DNA of 64,000 nucleotides from Aurifilum marmelostoma (GCA_027559495.1 JAMXSV010000004.1:1849001-1913000), one strand, 5' to 3'. Shown: positions 33,048-44,974, numbered from the stretch's first letter. Made by a program: numbers and translations. The notes: generated from the letters alone by a model not told the origin.

Positions 33048-33947
33048 TTTTTCTTTTCCTTCCTCTTCTCTTTTTCTTAGAGAGTTGCGGTGGTGTCGGG
33101 CAGTAGCTGTGTAAATGAGAACGACTTGGGGGGCGTTCTCAAATAACGGTCTTGACTGGTTGGTACGGAGGTCGTCGAATCTTTGATGAGTGGCTTGGTC
33201 TCAACTCTTCAGATTCGATGGTCAGGAGAAACGGAAGAAGAAGAAAAGTTGGTCCTATTTCTCTCTCCTGTTTTGTATTGAAGGGACTCGGAGGAGTACT
33301 TGTTTCTCAAAAGGCACAACAATGCCTTTGTCCGGGGTATTGAGCGTTGTTCAAGGGTGGGGTTGGCTGTGTTGTTATGCTAGGCCTGTAGCAAACAATT
33401 GAACTGTATTTTGTATGTATAGTGAAGTAAAAAGGAGGGACTGAGTCGAAAGGAGAAATGATAGGGCTGATCAATGACAGGCGAGATTTGAGAACAGCCA
33501 GGTTCCTAAATCCACAGGACAATACAATAATGACGAAAGGGAAGGGGTGAATCTGTTGTTGGTGCAAGAGAGGGAGAGGAGAGAGAGAGGATGGGGAGGG
33601 GAGTGGCTCATATGTTGTTGCCCTGTGCACCAAGCTGAAGCCCCTCCTCCTCGTCTTCCCCGACTCCCCTGCAGATGCATGGTCATCTTTTACGCCCCAA
33701 CCCATGTTCTTGGTTCCTTGAATAATAGTACTGTGTTAGTAGATCTACTATGTAGAGTCTAAACTTACTACCGCCTGTCATACATCGAGTCTCCAACTGC
33801 ATAATCCATTGGTGTCAAGGACGTCCCTCGGGGTCACTTCAGGGACGAAAAGTGGTATGCAACCTGGCTCGCTGTGGGCTCACGCGTGGAGGCAAGCTGA
33901 CAGGGACGAATGAATACAGTGGGCTACCCTCTCCGAACGAACCTAAA

Positions 33948-34121
33948 AGGGGTAGGCGGCGCTTTTCAGGAGGGTTTACCCCAAACAGCTGGCCAATCAC
34001 TGTCAATTTACCCCTGGTTGACAGCAGCCCACGAAACGTGCAGGGGCCCCTAAAGAGGCAGGCTACAGGACTCCCAGTGGCGATCGTTTGCTTGCCCCTG
34101 AAACGCCCCCCTCCTTAGGGG
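33948..34121. promoter_or_regulatory. Cluster of seven CCCCT/AGGGG pentamers (STRE-like)
   Basis: Matches at 33948, 34011, 34042, 34047, 34095, 34108 and 34117 within 175 bp. The pentamer is the core of the Msn2/Msn4/SebA stress-response element. The nearest gene start is about 900 bp away (secreted protein, minus strand), so the target is uncertain. Confidence 0.3.
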
Positions 34122-35504
34122 GGGGGGGGCTTGTTGGTGCTGGTGATAGTGATGCCACTATAACACTACTACTGCCTTTTTCCTTTTCTTTCTTTTGCCA
34201 GCATGTCGGCCCCTGAGCACAGACCCTCTCTGTCTTTTTTCCGTGTGTTTTGTTTTGAGGCCTCGCAGTCGGGCATATTACTTGTCTGCTACTAAGTGCA
34301 CGGTATCCAGGCAGCCCACAAGTCATGTGGATGAGCATGCGGCGGGGCTTCATGCATGAAATATGGTTAAATGCGAGCATGTGAGGTGATCTACACTTCA
34401 GGAGTTCATCTGACTGTTTCCCTTCTGAGGGATCACGGAGTTTCTGGTTGAGTTGGCTTATTGTGCACAATGTGCAAGTATCCCTCCTGCAGGGCACTGA
34501 ATTCCTTCAGAGTGAGGCTTGATTCATCCTCCTGTCAGCCCGAATTGTAGTACAAGTACATCCGTTGGTATTCAAATCATCCACCAACAACATCCAAAAA
34601 CAGCAGAAGTGCACTTAATTAATGCAAAGGCTTGAAATAGCACAGGCTCTTTCTCAGCCACTCACATGGATATTCGCTAGGACAAGGGCGAAGGAATAGT
34701 TGTGCACAGCTCCAGGAGGTGGCAGGGCCAAAAGGGAATCACTGGGGCAAGGTTCTCTTATGTTTCTTGCTGGGAGAACATCACAATTCCAGATTTCATG
34801 AAGGGGTTAGGATCTACCTGGGCCTGCAAATCCTCTTTTGTTTGTGGTGATGGATCTCACATGCTCTGCATATTTAGGCAGACTGTATGAAATTATGTGT
34901 GTGCACGCTCAGTCTTGTGCACTATTGAACCAATATTCGGATTGTTCACCTTCTCCAGTGCCCCGAGATGTGTGCCGAGTCTCTCTAGTGAGGGGGCCCG
35001 GAGGAGCCCAATGACAGAGGAGGTGTGGAGGGGCCATGGACTCAGAGGACCCGCCCAAGTGTGGCTGGCACTTGCCCTGCCCTGCCCTGCCCTGCCACCT
35101 TGCCTAAAGTAGATAGCCCCAGTGAGTCTAGGCCTGGCCTTCGCTCTTTCCTTCCTTCTGGAGCATGCCCACATATCTCAACAGAAGCTATCGCCATGGC
35201 ATGACTGCCTGAACGTACCTGACACTCTCTGCTCGACACGTCAGCAGCCAGCAGTTGCCTTCACGATACCGCGTGACACGTCTCAGATCGGAAGAAGAAG
35301 CTGGAGGGCGTCCATTGTCAACCTTCTTGCTGCACATGGTCTAGAAAATGCCGTAATTACCAGCCAAAGCCCTCGCCGTCAATTGGTAACCAGAGGGATA
35401 CTCGGTCCATTCTTTCCGGCATTCCAGATCTAACATTCATCCTCGAAACTTCCAATGACGGGGAGGGTAATGTACTGTAAGTAGCAGAGAAACATGTCCG
35501 CCTA

Positions 35505-36090
35505 GATGGTTAGCCGAGCGCCGTGCTCCCGATATCGAATAGTTGCAAGCAGCTCAGGGCACTGTTGCTGGTCGATTTGCTTACATATATCTTCAAAAAA
35601 TAGTATGCTGTACTTCAGAGAGATTGGTAGCAATATGCCATTGTCACATGCTGCATTGGAATTGAAAAAGGTAACGTCGGGAACAACAGCATCGGGAGAT
35701 CTCATGCCCTCTCACTCGAGGTCGCCACCGAGAACACGCCCACTGATTGCTTATCCTGCTTGTACCTTGGGCTCGTATTCACGAAGCCTCTTTACGAGGT
35801 CCTTGGCCGTCTTCCGGTCGTCTTCCTCTCAAGTTGCACTGCCTGCTTGACCAGGGACAATTAGAGATGACACAGCGAGGATGATTGTGACCGCCCACTG
35901 CAACGCCTGTAGATAGGAGAAAAGCGGGCAGCACAGCTTCCCCTCATGCAGGCCATGTCTTTTTCCCTGCCAGCTGCAAGCGACGAGCGTCCTCAGTGCG
36001 TCACTGCCTGTGAGCTGCTGCAGGGCCGGCGCCGTCTCCTCCGAGTGGCGAATCTGAGTGAGGAGAGCCGGATAGCTGTCGGGGCCGCAC
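35505..36090 (-). pseudogene. Possible gene remnant or unannotated multi-exon gene
   Basis: The minus strand has three protein-like stretches in different frames: GPDSYPALLTQIRHSEETAP (about 36080 downward), RKTAKDLVKRLREYEPKV (about 35820-35760) and DAVVPDVTFFNSNAACDNGI with its continuation (about 35700-35505). Their composition looks like coding sequence, but only poor splice sites join them and no start or end was found. No family was recognised. It may be a decayed gene, or chance. Confidence 0.2.
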
Positions 36091-36531
36091 CCAGTGCTAC
36101 ACACACACACACACACACCTACACATAGACACGCACATACACACACCTACACCTTTACCCTACTACCCTTTGATGCAACACGCAACACGCGAAAATCTGC
36201 ACGTCGCCAAGGCTGGAAAGACTGAGGGGGGCCGATCCCGGCATGCTATAATATTACACATCTCATCTCTTACCTGGCTCGTCCTCTCTCCAATCGGGCG
36301 TTTTCTGCGATACTGACCCTACCATTCATAATCTCGTGTGTCAGGAAAACGCGAGCAAGCAAGACCTCGTTTTATTTCTCCCCTCTTTGATGTCACATCA
36401 CATACACGTGAGAGTTAGCTTCTAGGCTACAACGACGACGGCCATCATCAACAACCCAAAAGATAGGAGAAGAAGAAGAAAAGAAGGGGAAGAGGGGTAA
36501 AAAAAATCACGCCACTACCTGCCACTGTGCC

Positions 36532-37920
36532 ATGGCCACCGAGACCACCATCCTGGGCGCCGGGATCATCGGCCTATCCACCGCATACTACCTCGCCCGA
36601 CACCAGCCACCCTCGACGATCCACCTCGTCGAGTCTTCCCCAGAGCTTTTTGCCTCGGCGTCCGGCTTCGCGGGCGGGTTCCTGGCACGCGACTGGTTCG
36701 GGCCTGGTTCGGCCCCTCTGGCCGCCCTCAGCTTTGACGAGCACAGACGGCTCGCCGAAGCCCACAACGGCGCTGCGCGGTGGAACTATCGGTCCAGCAC
36801 GGCGGTGAGCTACACGCCCGCCTCGGAGGGGAAGAAAGGCAAGAAGGGCCCACGGGGAGAGGATTGGCTGAGGACAGGGGCGAGCCGGGCCGTGGTCGCA
36901 AACGGGAGGACGGGCGGCGGCGCCAGCACCAGCACCAGCACCAGCACCAGCAGCTATAGGGGCGGCGCGGACCAGGACGTGGTGGGAGACAAGAAGAACA
37001 AGAAGGATGCCGTCGTGGCCCCGCCGTGGCTGAGGAGGGAGGAGGGCGACGAGGTGAGCGCCATCGGCGACGGGGCCAGCACGGCCCAGCTCGACCCGCT
37101 GCGCCTCTGCCGGTTCCTGCTCGACGAGTGTCTCCGCCTGGGCGTGCACCTGCACCACCCCGCCCGCGCGGTGGCCGTCATGGCAGACATGCGCGGTGAG
37201 CTGTCGACCGTGCGGATCGCCGACACCAAATCGCCGTCGGGTGCCGAGAGCGACATCCCCTGCGCCAGGCTGATCATCGCCGCGGGCGCCTGGTCCCCTC
37301 GCGTCTTCTCGGCCCTGTTCCCCAAGTCGGTCTGCGAGCTGCCCATCGCGAGCCTCGCGGGCCACTCGCTCGTCGTCAAGTCGCCCCGGTGGACCGAGGA
37401 GATGGAGGCATCTGGGGCGGGATGCCACGCCGTCTTCGCCACGACCAAACAGGGCTACTCGCCCGAGATGTTCTCGCGCGTCGGGGCTGACATCTGGATC
37501 GGAGGTCTGAACTCACCCACTACACCGCTGCCCGATGATCCTACGGAAAGCCGTGTCGAGGCTGCGGCGATCGCTCAGATCAAGAAGGCGGCGGTCCAGC
37601 TGCTCGGTAGCAACAGCAGCCCTGCCGGGGAGGGAGAGGAAGCTGCCGAGGTGGTGGCCAAGGACGACCTGGAGGTCATCCGAGAGGCCATGTGCTTCCG
37701 ACCTGTCACGCCGTACGGGACCCCGATCATCTCCAGGCTGGACGACGGTCACCTCGGCGGCGAGATCACGACGAGGCCTGACTCGGAGGGTGGCGTATTC
37801 CTGGCGGCCGGGCACGGGCCCTGGGGCATCTCGCTCAGCCTGGGCACGGGCATCGTGCTGGCCGAGATGGCGCAGGGGAGGAAGCTGAGCGCGGATGTGA
37901 GCTCCTTGATGATGTGGTGA
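36532..37920 (+). CDS. FAD-dependent oxidoreductase, DAO/Tda3-like family
   Basis: A single exon gives 462 residues starting MATETTILGAG. The Rossmann dinucleotide motif GAGIIG is at residues 9-14, followed by the acidic end of the second strand (HLVESSPE) and the family hallmark ASGFAGGFLARDWF. A second block, CARLIIAAGAWSPRV, lies near residue 245. The C-terminal FAD-contacting segment FLAAGHGPWGISLSLGTG is close to the end. The overall pattern is that of D-amino-acid-oxidase-fold proteins related to yeast Tda3, a putative oxidoreductase linked to endosome-to-Golgi traffic. The substrate is unknown. Residues of roughly 98-165 are a low-complexity insertion with Lys-rich patches and a (Ser-Thr)n run encoded by an AGCACC repeat near 36919-36950. 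No signal peptide or membrane helix was seen. The next gene on this strand is the ferric-reductase-like gene, 3.8 kb away. Confidence 0.87.
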   Translation: MATETTILGAGIIGLSTAYYLARHQPPSTIHLVESSPELFASASGFAGGFLARDWFGPGSAPLAALSFDEHRRLAEAHNGAARWNYRSSTAVSYTPASEGKKGKKGPRGEDWLRTGASRAVVANGRTGGGASTSTSTSTSSYRGGADQDVVGDKKNKKDAVVAPPWLRREEGDEVSAIGDGASTAQLDPLRLCRFLLDECLRLGVHLHHPARAVAVMADMRGELSTVRIADTKSPSGAESDIPCARLIIAAGAWSPRVFSALFPKSVCELPIASLAGHSLVVKSPRWTEEMEASGAGCHAVFATTKQGYSPEMFSRVGADIWIGGLNSPTTPLPDDPTESRVEAAAIAQIKKAAVQLLGSNSSPAGEGEEAAEVVAKDDLEVIREAMCFRPVTPYGTPIISRLDDGHLGGEITTRPDSEGGVFLAAGHGPWGISLSLGTGIVLAEMAQGRKLSADVSSLMMW

Positions 37921-38222
37921 GGGACAGCTGCTCTACGTATAAAATTATTTTCTTCTTCTACAGGAGGACGGTGGGGACCATGAGGAGTCGTCCAGAGGTG
38001 CGCATATGACACTGTTGTGGGCCGGTTCAGTCTTCCATTTTTTTTTTTCAGGGATCATATCTTTCTTTCTGTTTCAACTGTCACAGACAGGTAATTAATA
38101 TCAACACGCACATATGGCTGGGGAATACATAATACACGATATCATTCGCCAATGGGTAGGGACAAGCAGCCATAGCAATCAAATTTTGGAGGTAGACTGT
38201 CTCGAATATCGGCATGCCTCCC

Positions 38223-38248
38223 TTTTTTTTTTTTTTTTTTTTTTTTTT
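38223..38248. repeat. Poly-T tract (26 nt)
   Basis: Uninterrupted T run about 300 nt downstream of the FAD oxidoreductase stop codon. Confidence 0.9.
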
Positions 38249-39100
38249 GGTGACATTGCCATTTAAGTGCTGAATCGGCTCCTGTTCTTCAACATGTGTG
38301 TCACGGCGAGACTGGTTTGCTTCATATGCATATCAATCCGTACGACGGTGGCACAATGTGCAATAATGAGGGAGGTCCTTGTAGCACAGTATGTACCATG
38401 TTGCGTCTCACATAGTTTGGTGATACCGAGTCACACTGCATTGGGTTTTTGTTTGCCATGTCTGATCACACAGATCCTTGAGCTATGCGCCAGTGACAGC
38501 GTTGACAGCACCTCCGCCCCGGGGGGGGGGGGGGAATGGTTTCCTCGCTGGTCTGCCTATCTGCTGGTATGTGTCTACTATATGTAGCTGTGGCGTGATT
38601 CTAGAAAGGTTCTCTCTCCTTTTCTTCTTCTTTCTCCTTGAGGGACGGAAAAAAAAAGTAGTGATCCTTCAAGGCTAGAAGGTCGAGACCCGGCTGTACG
38701 GATGTTACCGAGGTTCCCATCTGGACACTGACCTCCGTCCTCACGGTTGTCCAGTGCCGAGTGCTTCGAGCCGCCGTACCAGCGAGTCCAGAACGAAGCA
38801 CAATGTGTGTTTACGTGTGCGTGCGTGTGTGATTGATTGACAGGCGTGCAGGTCGACCCAGACTCCCGGTGCTGGTCATGTCCAATCATGGTGGCCATCA
38901 CCTGAGGAGGGGCTCATGAAGCGCGATATGGATTGTTGGTTAGCCATATCGGGAAAGACGATGTAGAATTTTTTGAAAGAGGAGAAGCAGGGGATTGGCC
39001 TTGATGATAATGAACGATATTATGGACTGATATATGTGTGTGTGTTGTTGGCTATTTGTTGAGAGGGGGCTGACCCATCCCTGGGGGAGAAGGGGGGAGT

Positions 39101-39102
39101 GG

Positions 39103-39137
<35 letters not shown>

Positions 39138-39140
39138 TGG
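39101..39140. repeat. GT microsatellite
   Basis: About 15 GT units, then an AT interruption and a few more GT units. Confidence 0.9.
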
Positions 39141-41746
39141 CCTCGTGATCAGTTTATCAAGGTTGTACTATGGTTTCTTTTTAGTGAACCAGTAACGCTC
39201 CAGTCATGCCTGCAGATGAAAATACTTGGCTCAAGAGCAACAGGAGGAAGAAGGGTGTGTCTCTGTCTGCTGGTAGATATGGTACAGTGAAACCCAGATC
39301 CAAAAGGCAAAAGATACTGCAGTAAGCAATCGATTTTCAAGGTTCACCCAGACAAGAGCTGACCCCTCGTCAGTGAGAAGCGGGGTACCCTCACGGCTTA
39401 GCTAAGGAGGATACGGCTGTGGTAAAGTACGGACTACTACGGTACATGGTCCACTACTCTTCCCAGTAAGACACAGGACTACTGTGCCTAGCGTAGACCC
39501 ACTGTGACCAGCAGGGGCACCTCACTATGGTATTGTGCCTTTGGGCCAATCAGCAGGCCTGACTTAGCGCCCGCCCCGATATTCTTCCCGTGTCGTTAGC
39601 ACCCCCAGTCCGCTGTACCATCAAATCACCAACTGTCAGACGTCCACCTTGCCAGAGCCCTTGCATCGTCACCATCCCCATTCGGCACGCTCTCGGCCCC
39701 AATCCCGACCACGACAACGTTCAGAGAGCCACGGCAGCCATGGGTCCTGGCATGCTGCGCAATGGGGCCTGGATCCTTCCCGGGTCCGTCCCGTCCAGCC
39801 GAGTAAGGAGAGAGAGAAGGAGAGAGAGCAAGCCACAGTGATGATGAATGAGCCCTCCTCAATCCACACTCAACCACTCCCTCCGATCCTCTTCCCCCCC
39901 CCCCCTCTCTCCCATCCATGCCGCCATCCCATCCGTCCCCTCTTTCGAATCCACTTTCTCATTGCCTCTCTGTGTGGCCCTCTCCTCGGCCCCAACTCAA
40001 CATACGTTACTGATTTTTCTGCTAGGCTCTTTACGTAGGACGAATCACAGATCGTCAAGAGGCATCGTCACCAAATAGCTGATCCTGACGATGTCTGCCG
40101 TGGTCGGCCTCATTGGCTCCCACGTTTGATGACAATATCCTCGACTCCACTCCAAGACGACGGCGGCGGCGGCATACTGCAATCGATCTCTCGTCTCTCC
40201 TTCGCACTCTTCCTGTTCCTGTCAGCCCAGTCTGTCGTCACAATCATCCAGCTCTCTGTTGTGTTCCGTGGACATTACGACGCCTCCTCCCTTTTTCTTT
40301 CCTCTTGGATCGATTGGCGCTTGTCAACAGGCACATCTATCTCTCCATCTCTCTTCCTTCAAGGACCCCCCCCACCGCCATCAATCGTCTCGGTGCGACT
40401 CTGCAACATCCTTGTGCTGCATGTCAAGTCGCGCCACTCTGGTCAAGGTGTGAGCTGAGGCCAGGTCTTGTTGGTTCCTCCTCCTCGGCGATTAACTTTC
40501 TCTGCTGTCAACACAGCATCCACACTGCCGAACTCGACCACAGGGACAGGGCATCATAGGTGTGATAGCGCCCGGCCCGGACGGCGCCTCATGTCGAGGC
40601 CAGGTGGAAAGGAGAACAGACCCTCATCACCTGCATGACATTGCGTACCTGCGTACCCAGCATCCTGTTCGCATCGACAGGGTGAAGTAGCCCCACCCTT
40701 TCTGTCTTTTGTTCTTCCCTTCCTGTTCACTCCTCACCGTGGCCGACACACACACCTCTTCCTCGGCAGGGCGCCTGTTGACTGCTGGTGTGCATCGGGT
40801 GTGGGTGTGAGTGTGGGTGTGTCTGCAGCTTCGTCCCCCTCCTCTCTGTCTCCCCCCCCCCCCCTCCCCGTCCACCCAAGACGGCCCACTCTACCTGTTC
40901 TACGCAGGTTCTCCGCGTGTGCGACCTGCATTGCATGAGCAGCGGGGAACAGGCCAGAAAAGGCGGCCAGCCAATATAAGGAACGGGTCTGCCGCTGGGC
41001 CTCAATCAATCTACACCATCACAATCGCCGTACCATCTGGACCCGGATCGACTTTGGATCTCAAAGCACCAGGGGACACAAGCACACAACCCTTTTAGGA
41101 AAGCCTGGCCCCTGTGCGAGGACGCCACGGTGCAACGCCATCGTCCAAGTCAAGAGAGGTGCCCCGACGCCCCCGTTCCCTACTTAGGTTCTCACATACC
41201 CGCCCCCTCACGCCGCCGGCTCTTCCATATCTGCACGTTGGGGGCCACGACCGAAGATCGACCTCTACCTCTCTCGCCTCCTCTCTCTCACACGCAGACA
41301 CACGAGTTCCACCTTTCTCAGCAGCATCAAGACGCCACCACGCCTTACGTGAAGCTGTTACACCACATAACTATCTTCACTCGACTGCTGCTTCTGATCA
41401 TCTCGGCTGGGGTGTGTATATCAATTGACCGACGACCTGATCACTCTCGTCCACCAAAGCCGGGCCATTTATCTTCTCTGCTTATTCTCCGTACGAGCAG
41501 ACGAGAGGTCATAGGCATTGATCGCCTCCTGCGAGCTGCCTCTCGCTGCCGTGCGCTCAGGCTCGACACACCCAAGGGTTACACACAGAGAATTTCCAGC
41601 GGACGAAAAAGAAAAGAAAAAGAAAAAAAAAAAGGCTGACGACATCCATGTCATTACTCTGACACTTTCCTGCGCTTAGTCGCTCGCACAAGCCTCGTCT
41701 CTGACGACAGCCGGACTGTCGCACAAGAAAGAGCACGCCCGTCATC

Positions 41747-44564
41747 ATGGCGGCACACCAGAGGCTGGCCGTCGCCATACCAGAAGAGATAGACTCGGCG
41801 GTCACAAGAGAGATGGAGGACCTAGCCAAGCGGATCTACATCCCGCTGACCTCGAGCAGTCCGCCTGGACTGATACAAGCAGACACAGTCGACCCTTGGA
41901 GCCAGTCCGGAAAATATGGACTGGCATGGACATACTTTTCGCTGGTGCTGATGGTCTTGGTCCTGGTGGTCAGGTTATGGCATTACTGGCAGGACAAGAT
42001 CAGGCAGGCCATCTACAAGCAGGAGGTGGAGCAGTACTACCAGAACCTGTGGAGCCTGGAGCCCCAGCACGCAGCACAACAACACCACCAGGACTCGCTG
42101 CACACCGGCCAGCTTTCGTCCACGACTGCCGGCCGACATTTCTTCCCAGAGGAGGAGAAAGCTGCCACAGCCTTCCGGCCAAAAGAGCACTTCTCCTCTG
42201 TCGGCTTCATCAATGATACCCTGGCCCTCTTCCGATGGGTCTTTTACCGGCCCATCCCCGATATAAGATGGCGGAAGCACAGGTTCACCTTCTCCTCTTC
42301 GGCCGTGCTGGCTGTCGGCTTCATCGGTCTGGCCTTTGTGGCCCTCTACTGCTTCCTGCCCCAGCCTCTCTACTGGGTCAGCATCCGCTACGGCTCGCCC
42401 CCCCTCGCCATCCGGTCCGGCATGTTTGCCGTGGCCATGACGCCCTGGATCGTCGCCACCAGTGTCAAGGCCAACCTCCTGAGCCTCATCACCGGCATCG
42501 CCCCTGACCGGCTCAACGTGTTCCACCGGTGGGCAGGGTACCTGTGCCTTTTCATGGCCCTGGTCCACATGATCCCCTTCTTCATCCAGCCCGTGTGGGA
42601 GGACGGCGGCATGTCGGTCTTCTACAAGCTGTTTCCTCCCGGCAGCGGCATCATCTATGGCAGCGGAATCGCGTCTTTTGTCCCGCTGTGTTGGCTGTGC
42701 GTGGCGTCCCTGCCCGTCCTCCGCCGCCACCTCTACGAGCTGTTCGCCCTCCTCCACGCCCCCGTGGGCTACATCTACATCGGGATCCTGTTTTGGCACA
42801 CAAAGAACTTCCTCATGTCGTGGAGCTACCTCTACTCGTCCATCGTCATCCTGGTCGTCTGCAACATCTGGCGGCTCGGCAAGCTGAACTGGACCAAGCC
42901 GTGGAGGTATGCCTTCCTGGTCGGCGACGAGGCCGCCATCCAGATCATGACGGAAAACACCATCAAGATCACCATCCCCACGCAGATGAAGTGGTCACCG
43001 GGCCAGTACGTCTACCTGCGCATGCCGGGCATCTCGCTGCTCGAGAATCACCCCTTCACCATCTCCTCCCTCTGCAGCGAGGATTTCCCCTCCGAGTACG
43101 GCGAGCAGTACAGAGACTGTGTGCTGGTGTTTCGACCCTACGGGGGTTTCACCAAGAAGGTGTTGGAGACGGCCATCGAGAAGGGTCCCTTCCACACCTA
43201 CCGGGCCTTCCTGGATGGGCCGTACGGGGGGCATGCGACGGGACCTGGCCGCCTTCGACACGTGCATCCTGATCGCCGGCGGCAGCGGCATCACGTCGCT
43301 CATGTCGCAGCTGCTCAACCTGATCAAGCGCATGCGTGATGGCAAGGCCATCACCAAGAAGATCGTGGTGGTGTGGTCTCTGAAGCGGCTCGAGGCCATG
43401 GACTGGTTCCGCGAGGAGCTGCGCATCTGTCGGGAGTCGGCACCGCCCGAGAGCGTCACCTGCAAGTTCTTCGTGACGGCTGCCGTGCGGAACTCGATGG
43501 GGGCCGTCCCCAGCTCGCGCGCCCCGAGGCCGCTGTCCAACGTGTTCCACGACAAGCTCGACGGCTTCGTGGCGGGCATCGCATCCAAGCGCAACTCGGC
43601 GCTCATCGCCGACGTCGCCCAGGGGGACCCGGAGAGGGAGCGCGAGCTCAGGGCAGAGGAGCAGGACCGCTTCACTGCGCTGCCCCAGCAGAAATACTTA
43701 CAACCATATAATATCCCGCCGCCACCACCTGGCCCGCCCCCGTCCTCCCTTTCCAAAAAGGACCGACAGTCTTATACGGACGATGCTCTGTCCCGACTCG
43801 AGGGCCGCACCGAGCGCGGCGACGACGACCACCAGCCCGAGATCACCATCACCAGCCCCACAGACACCAAAGAAGAAGCCGATGCAGAACAGAACCAAGA
43901 ACAGCCAGAACCATCATCTCCCGAGAAGGGCAAGACGCGCGAGTTTCACTTCCCACCCCTGCAGACCAAGGCGGACGCGCCACACTTTAATTATCCTCCC
44001 CCCAACTCGCCCAGCTACAAGCGCACGTCGCAGTATCTCGCCGCCGCACAGCAGCAGTCACAGTCGCAGTCCCAGTCCGACGGTGAACAAGAGCCTGGGT
44101 CTTCCCCGCAGCCCGGCAGCATAGACGCGGGAGCACGTCGCCCAGGTGCGCCAGACGTGCCGGAGCTGGCCCACCTCCGGACGAACCTGGGTCAGCGGGC
44201 AGCACAAGCGCCGCGACCCACCAGCACGTTCGGCCCGCCGTCCGGCTTCGAGTTTGGGTTCCCTGAGACGCCGACCGAGTTCCAAAAGAACCTAATGCGG
44301 TTTGCGTTCCCTGTGCCGCACCAGATCGACGGAGGTTGGAGCGTCGAATACGGGCGGCCCGACCTTGGGTTCATGCTCAAGGAGTGGGCGACGGGAGGCT
44401 CGGACGGCAGAGGAATCTTGGGCCGGCGGACGGCCGTGTTTGTGTGTGGGCCTCCTGCGATGCGGGTGGGCGTCGCCAACACCGTGGCCCGGCTGCAGGC
44501 GGAGATCTGGGGCGACCCCATGCTGGAGGAGATTTATCTGCATGCAGAGAACTATGCTCTGTGA
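41747..44564 (+). CDS. Ferric-reductase / NADPH-oxidase family membrane protein (single exon; frameshift in the assembly)
   Basis: Predicted membrane flavocytochrome moving electrons from NADPH through FAD and two haems, probably to extracellular ferric iron. A lone N-terminal membrane helix (residues about 55-80) precedes the ferric-reductase core of several helices. Paired histidines fit bis-haem binding: FHRWAGYL and VHM near 258-272, HLYELFALLH near 328-337. The FAD site is NHPFTISSL near 434. The NADPH site includes DGPYGG near 490, LIAGGSGITS near 512 and CGPPAM near 901. Residues of about 585-850 form a large Pro/Gln/Ser-rich insertion inside the NADPH domain. One extra base in the G6 run at 43226-43231 shifts the frame right after DGPYGG; without it the product is 938 residues ending HAENYAL. 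The terminal Phe/Trp found in many relatives is absent. Confidence 0.88.
43226..43231 (+). other. Single-base frameshift in the ferric-reductase-like gene (G6)
   Basis: The first frame reads to FLDGPYGG, then becomes Arg/His-rich and stops at 43339. The expected continuation MRRDLAAFDTCILIAGGSGI lies one frame over and stays open to 44564. The span of 2818 nt is divisible by three after removing one base. No intron fits. Confidence 0.88.
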
Positions 44565-44939
44565 AAGAAGAAGAAAGCAAGTCAAAAGGAAAAAGACGGC
44601 GATAGGCATGATGATGGGCGAGACGGCAAAGGAAAGGGGAGTTTTGACTTGGGAGTTTTTTTTTCTTTTTTATCGTTACGAATGTTTTAACGAGATGAGA
44701 TACCACTTTTCTTTTTACGTTTTTCCTTTATTTCTATTTTCTGCACAATACTGTATCAATAATTTAATACTACGAGGAAGAGGAAGGAAGGGCGAGACAG
44801 AGGGTAAGAGTGGGACGCTGGCGCACGAAATCAACGAGTGTCGAGGTGATCATCGTCACCACCCAAAAAGTTGACATTTTCCATTGTCTGGATCACGGCT
44901 GGCTGCTCAGACGACCATCAACTGAATATATTATAGTAA

Positions 44940-44940
<1 letters not shown>

Positions 44941-44970
<30 letters not shown>
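44941..44970. repeat. CA microsatellite
   Basis: About 14 uninterrupted CA units 380 nt downstream of the ferric-reductase-like stop codon. Confidence 0.9.

Positions 44971-44974
<4 letters not shown>

Larger units (their letters stand above)
33048..36531. other. 3.5-kb divergent intergenic region
   Basis: Lies between the secreted-protein gene (minus) and the FAD oxidoreductase gene (plus). It holds a cluster of CCCCT/AGGGG pentamers, a possible gene remnant near 35.5-36.1 kb (both separate entries), repeated CCTGC pentamers near 35075-35096 and a short CA repeat near 36098-36117. Confidence 0.55.
37921..41746. other. 3.8-kb intergenic region upstream of the ferric-reductase-like gene
   Basis: No supported gene. 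The region holds poly-T, GT and G-run tracts (38519-38534). From about 39850 to 41640 it is strongly pyrimidine-rich on the plus strand, as in a long fungal leader or promoter. A TATA-like word lies near 40974 (CCAATATAAGG). Confidence 0.55.

Noticed and set aside
36574..37428. 284-codon minus-strand open frame opposite the FAD oxidoreductase
   Set aside because: Antisense shadow with Arg/Ala/Pro bias and no motif.
3432..43231. Programmed +1 ribosomal frameshifting in three genes
   Set aside because: The runs lie in three different codon phases, no shared stimulator is visible, and the shift would remove essential domains. An indel or miscall is simpler.
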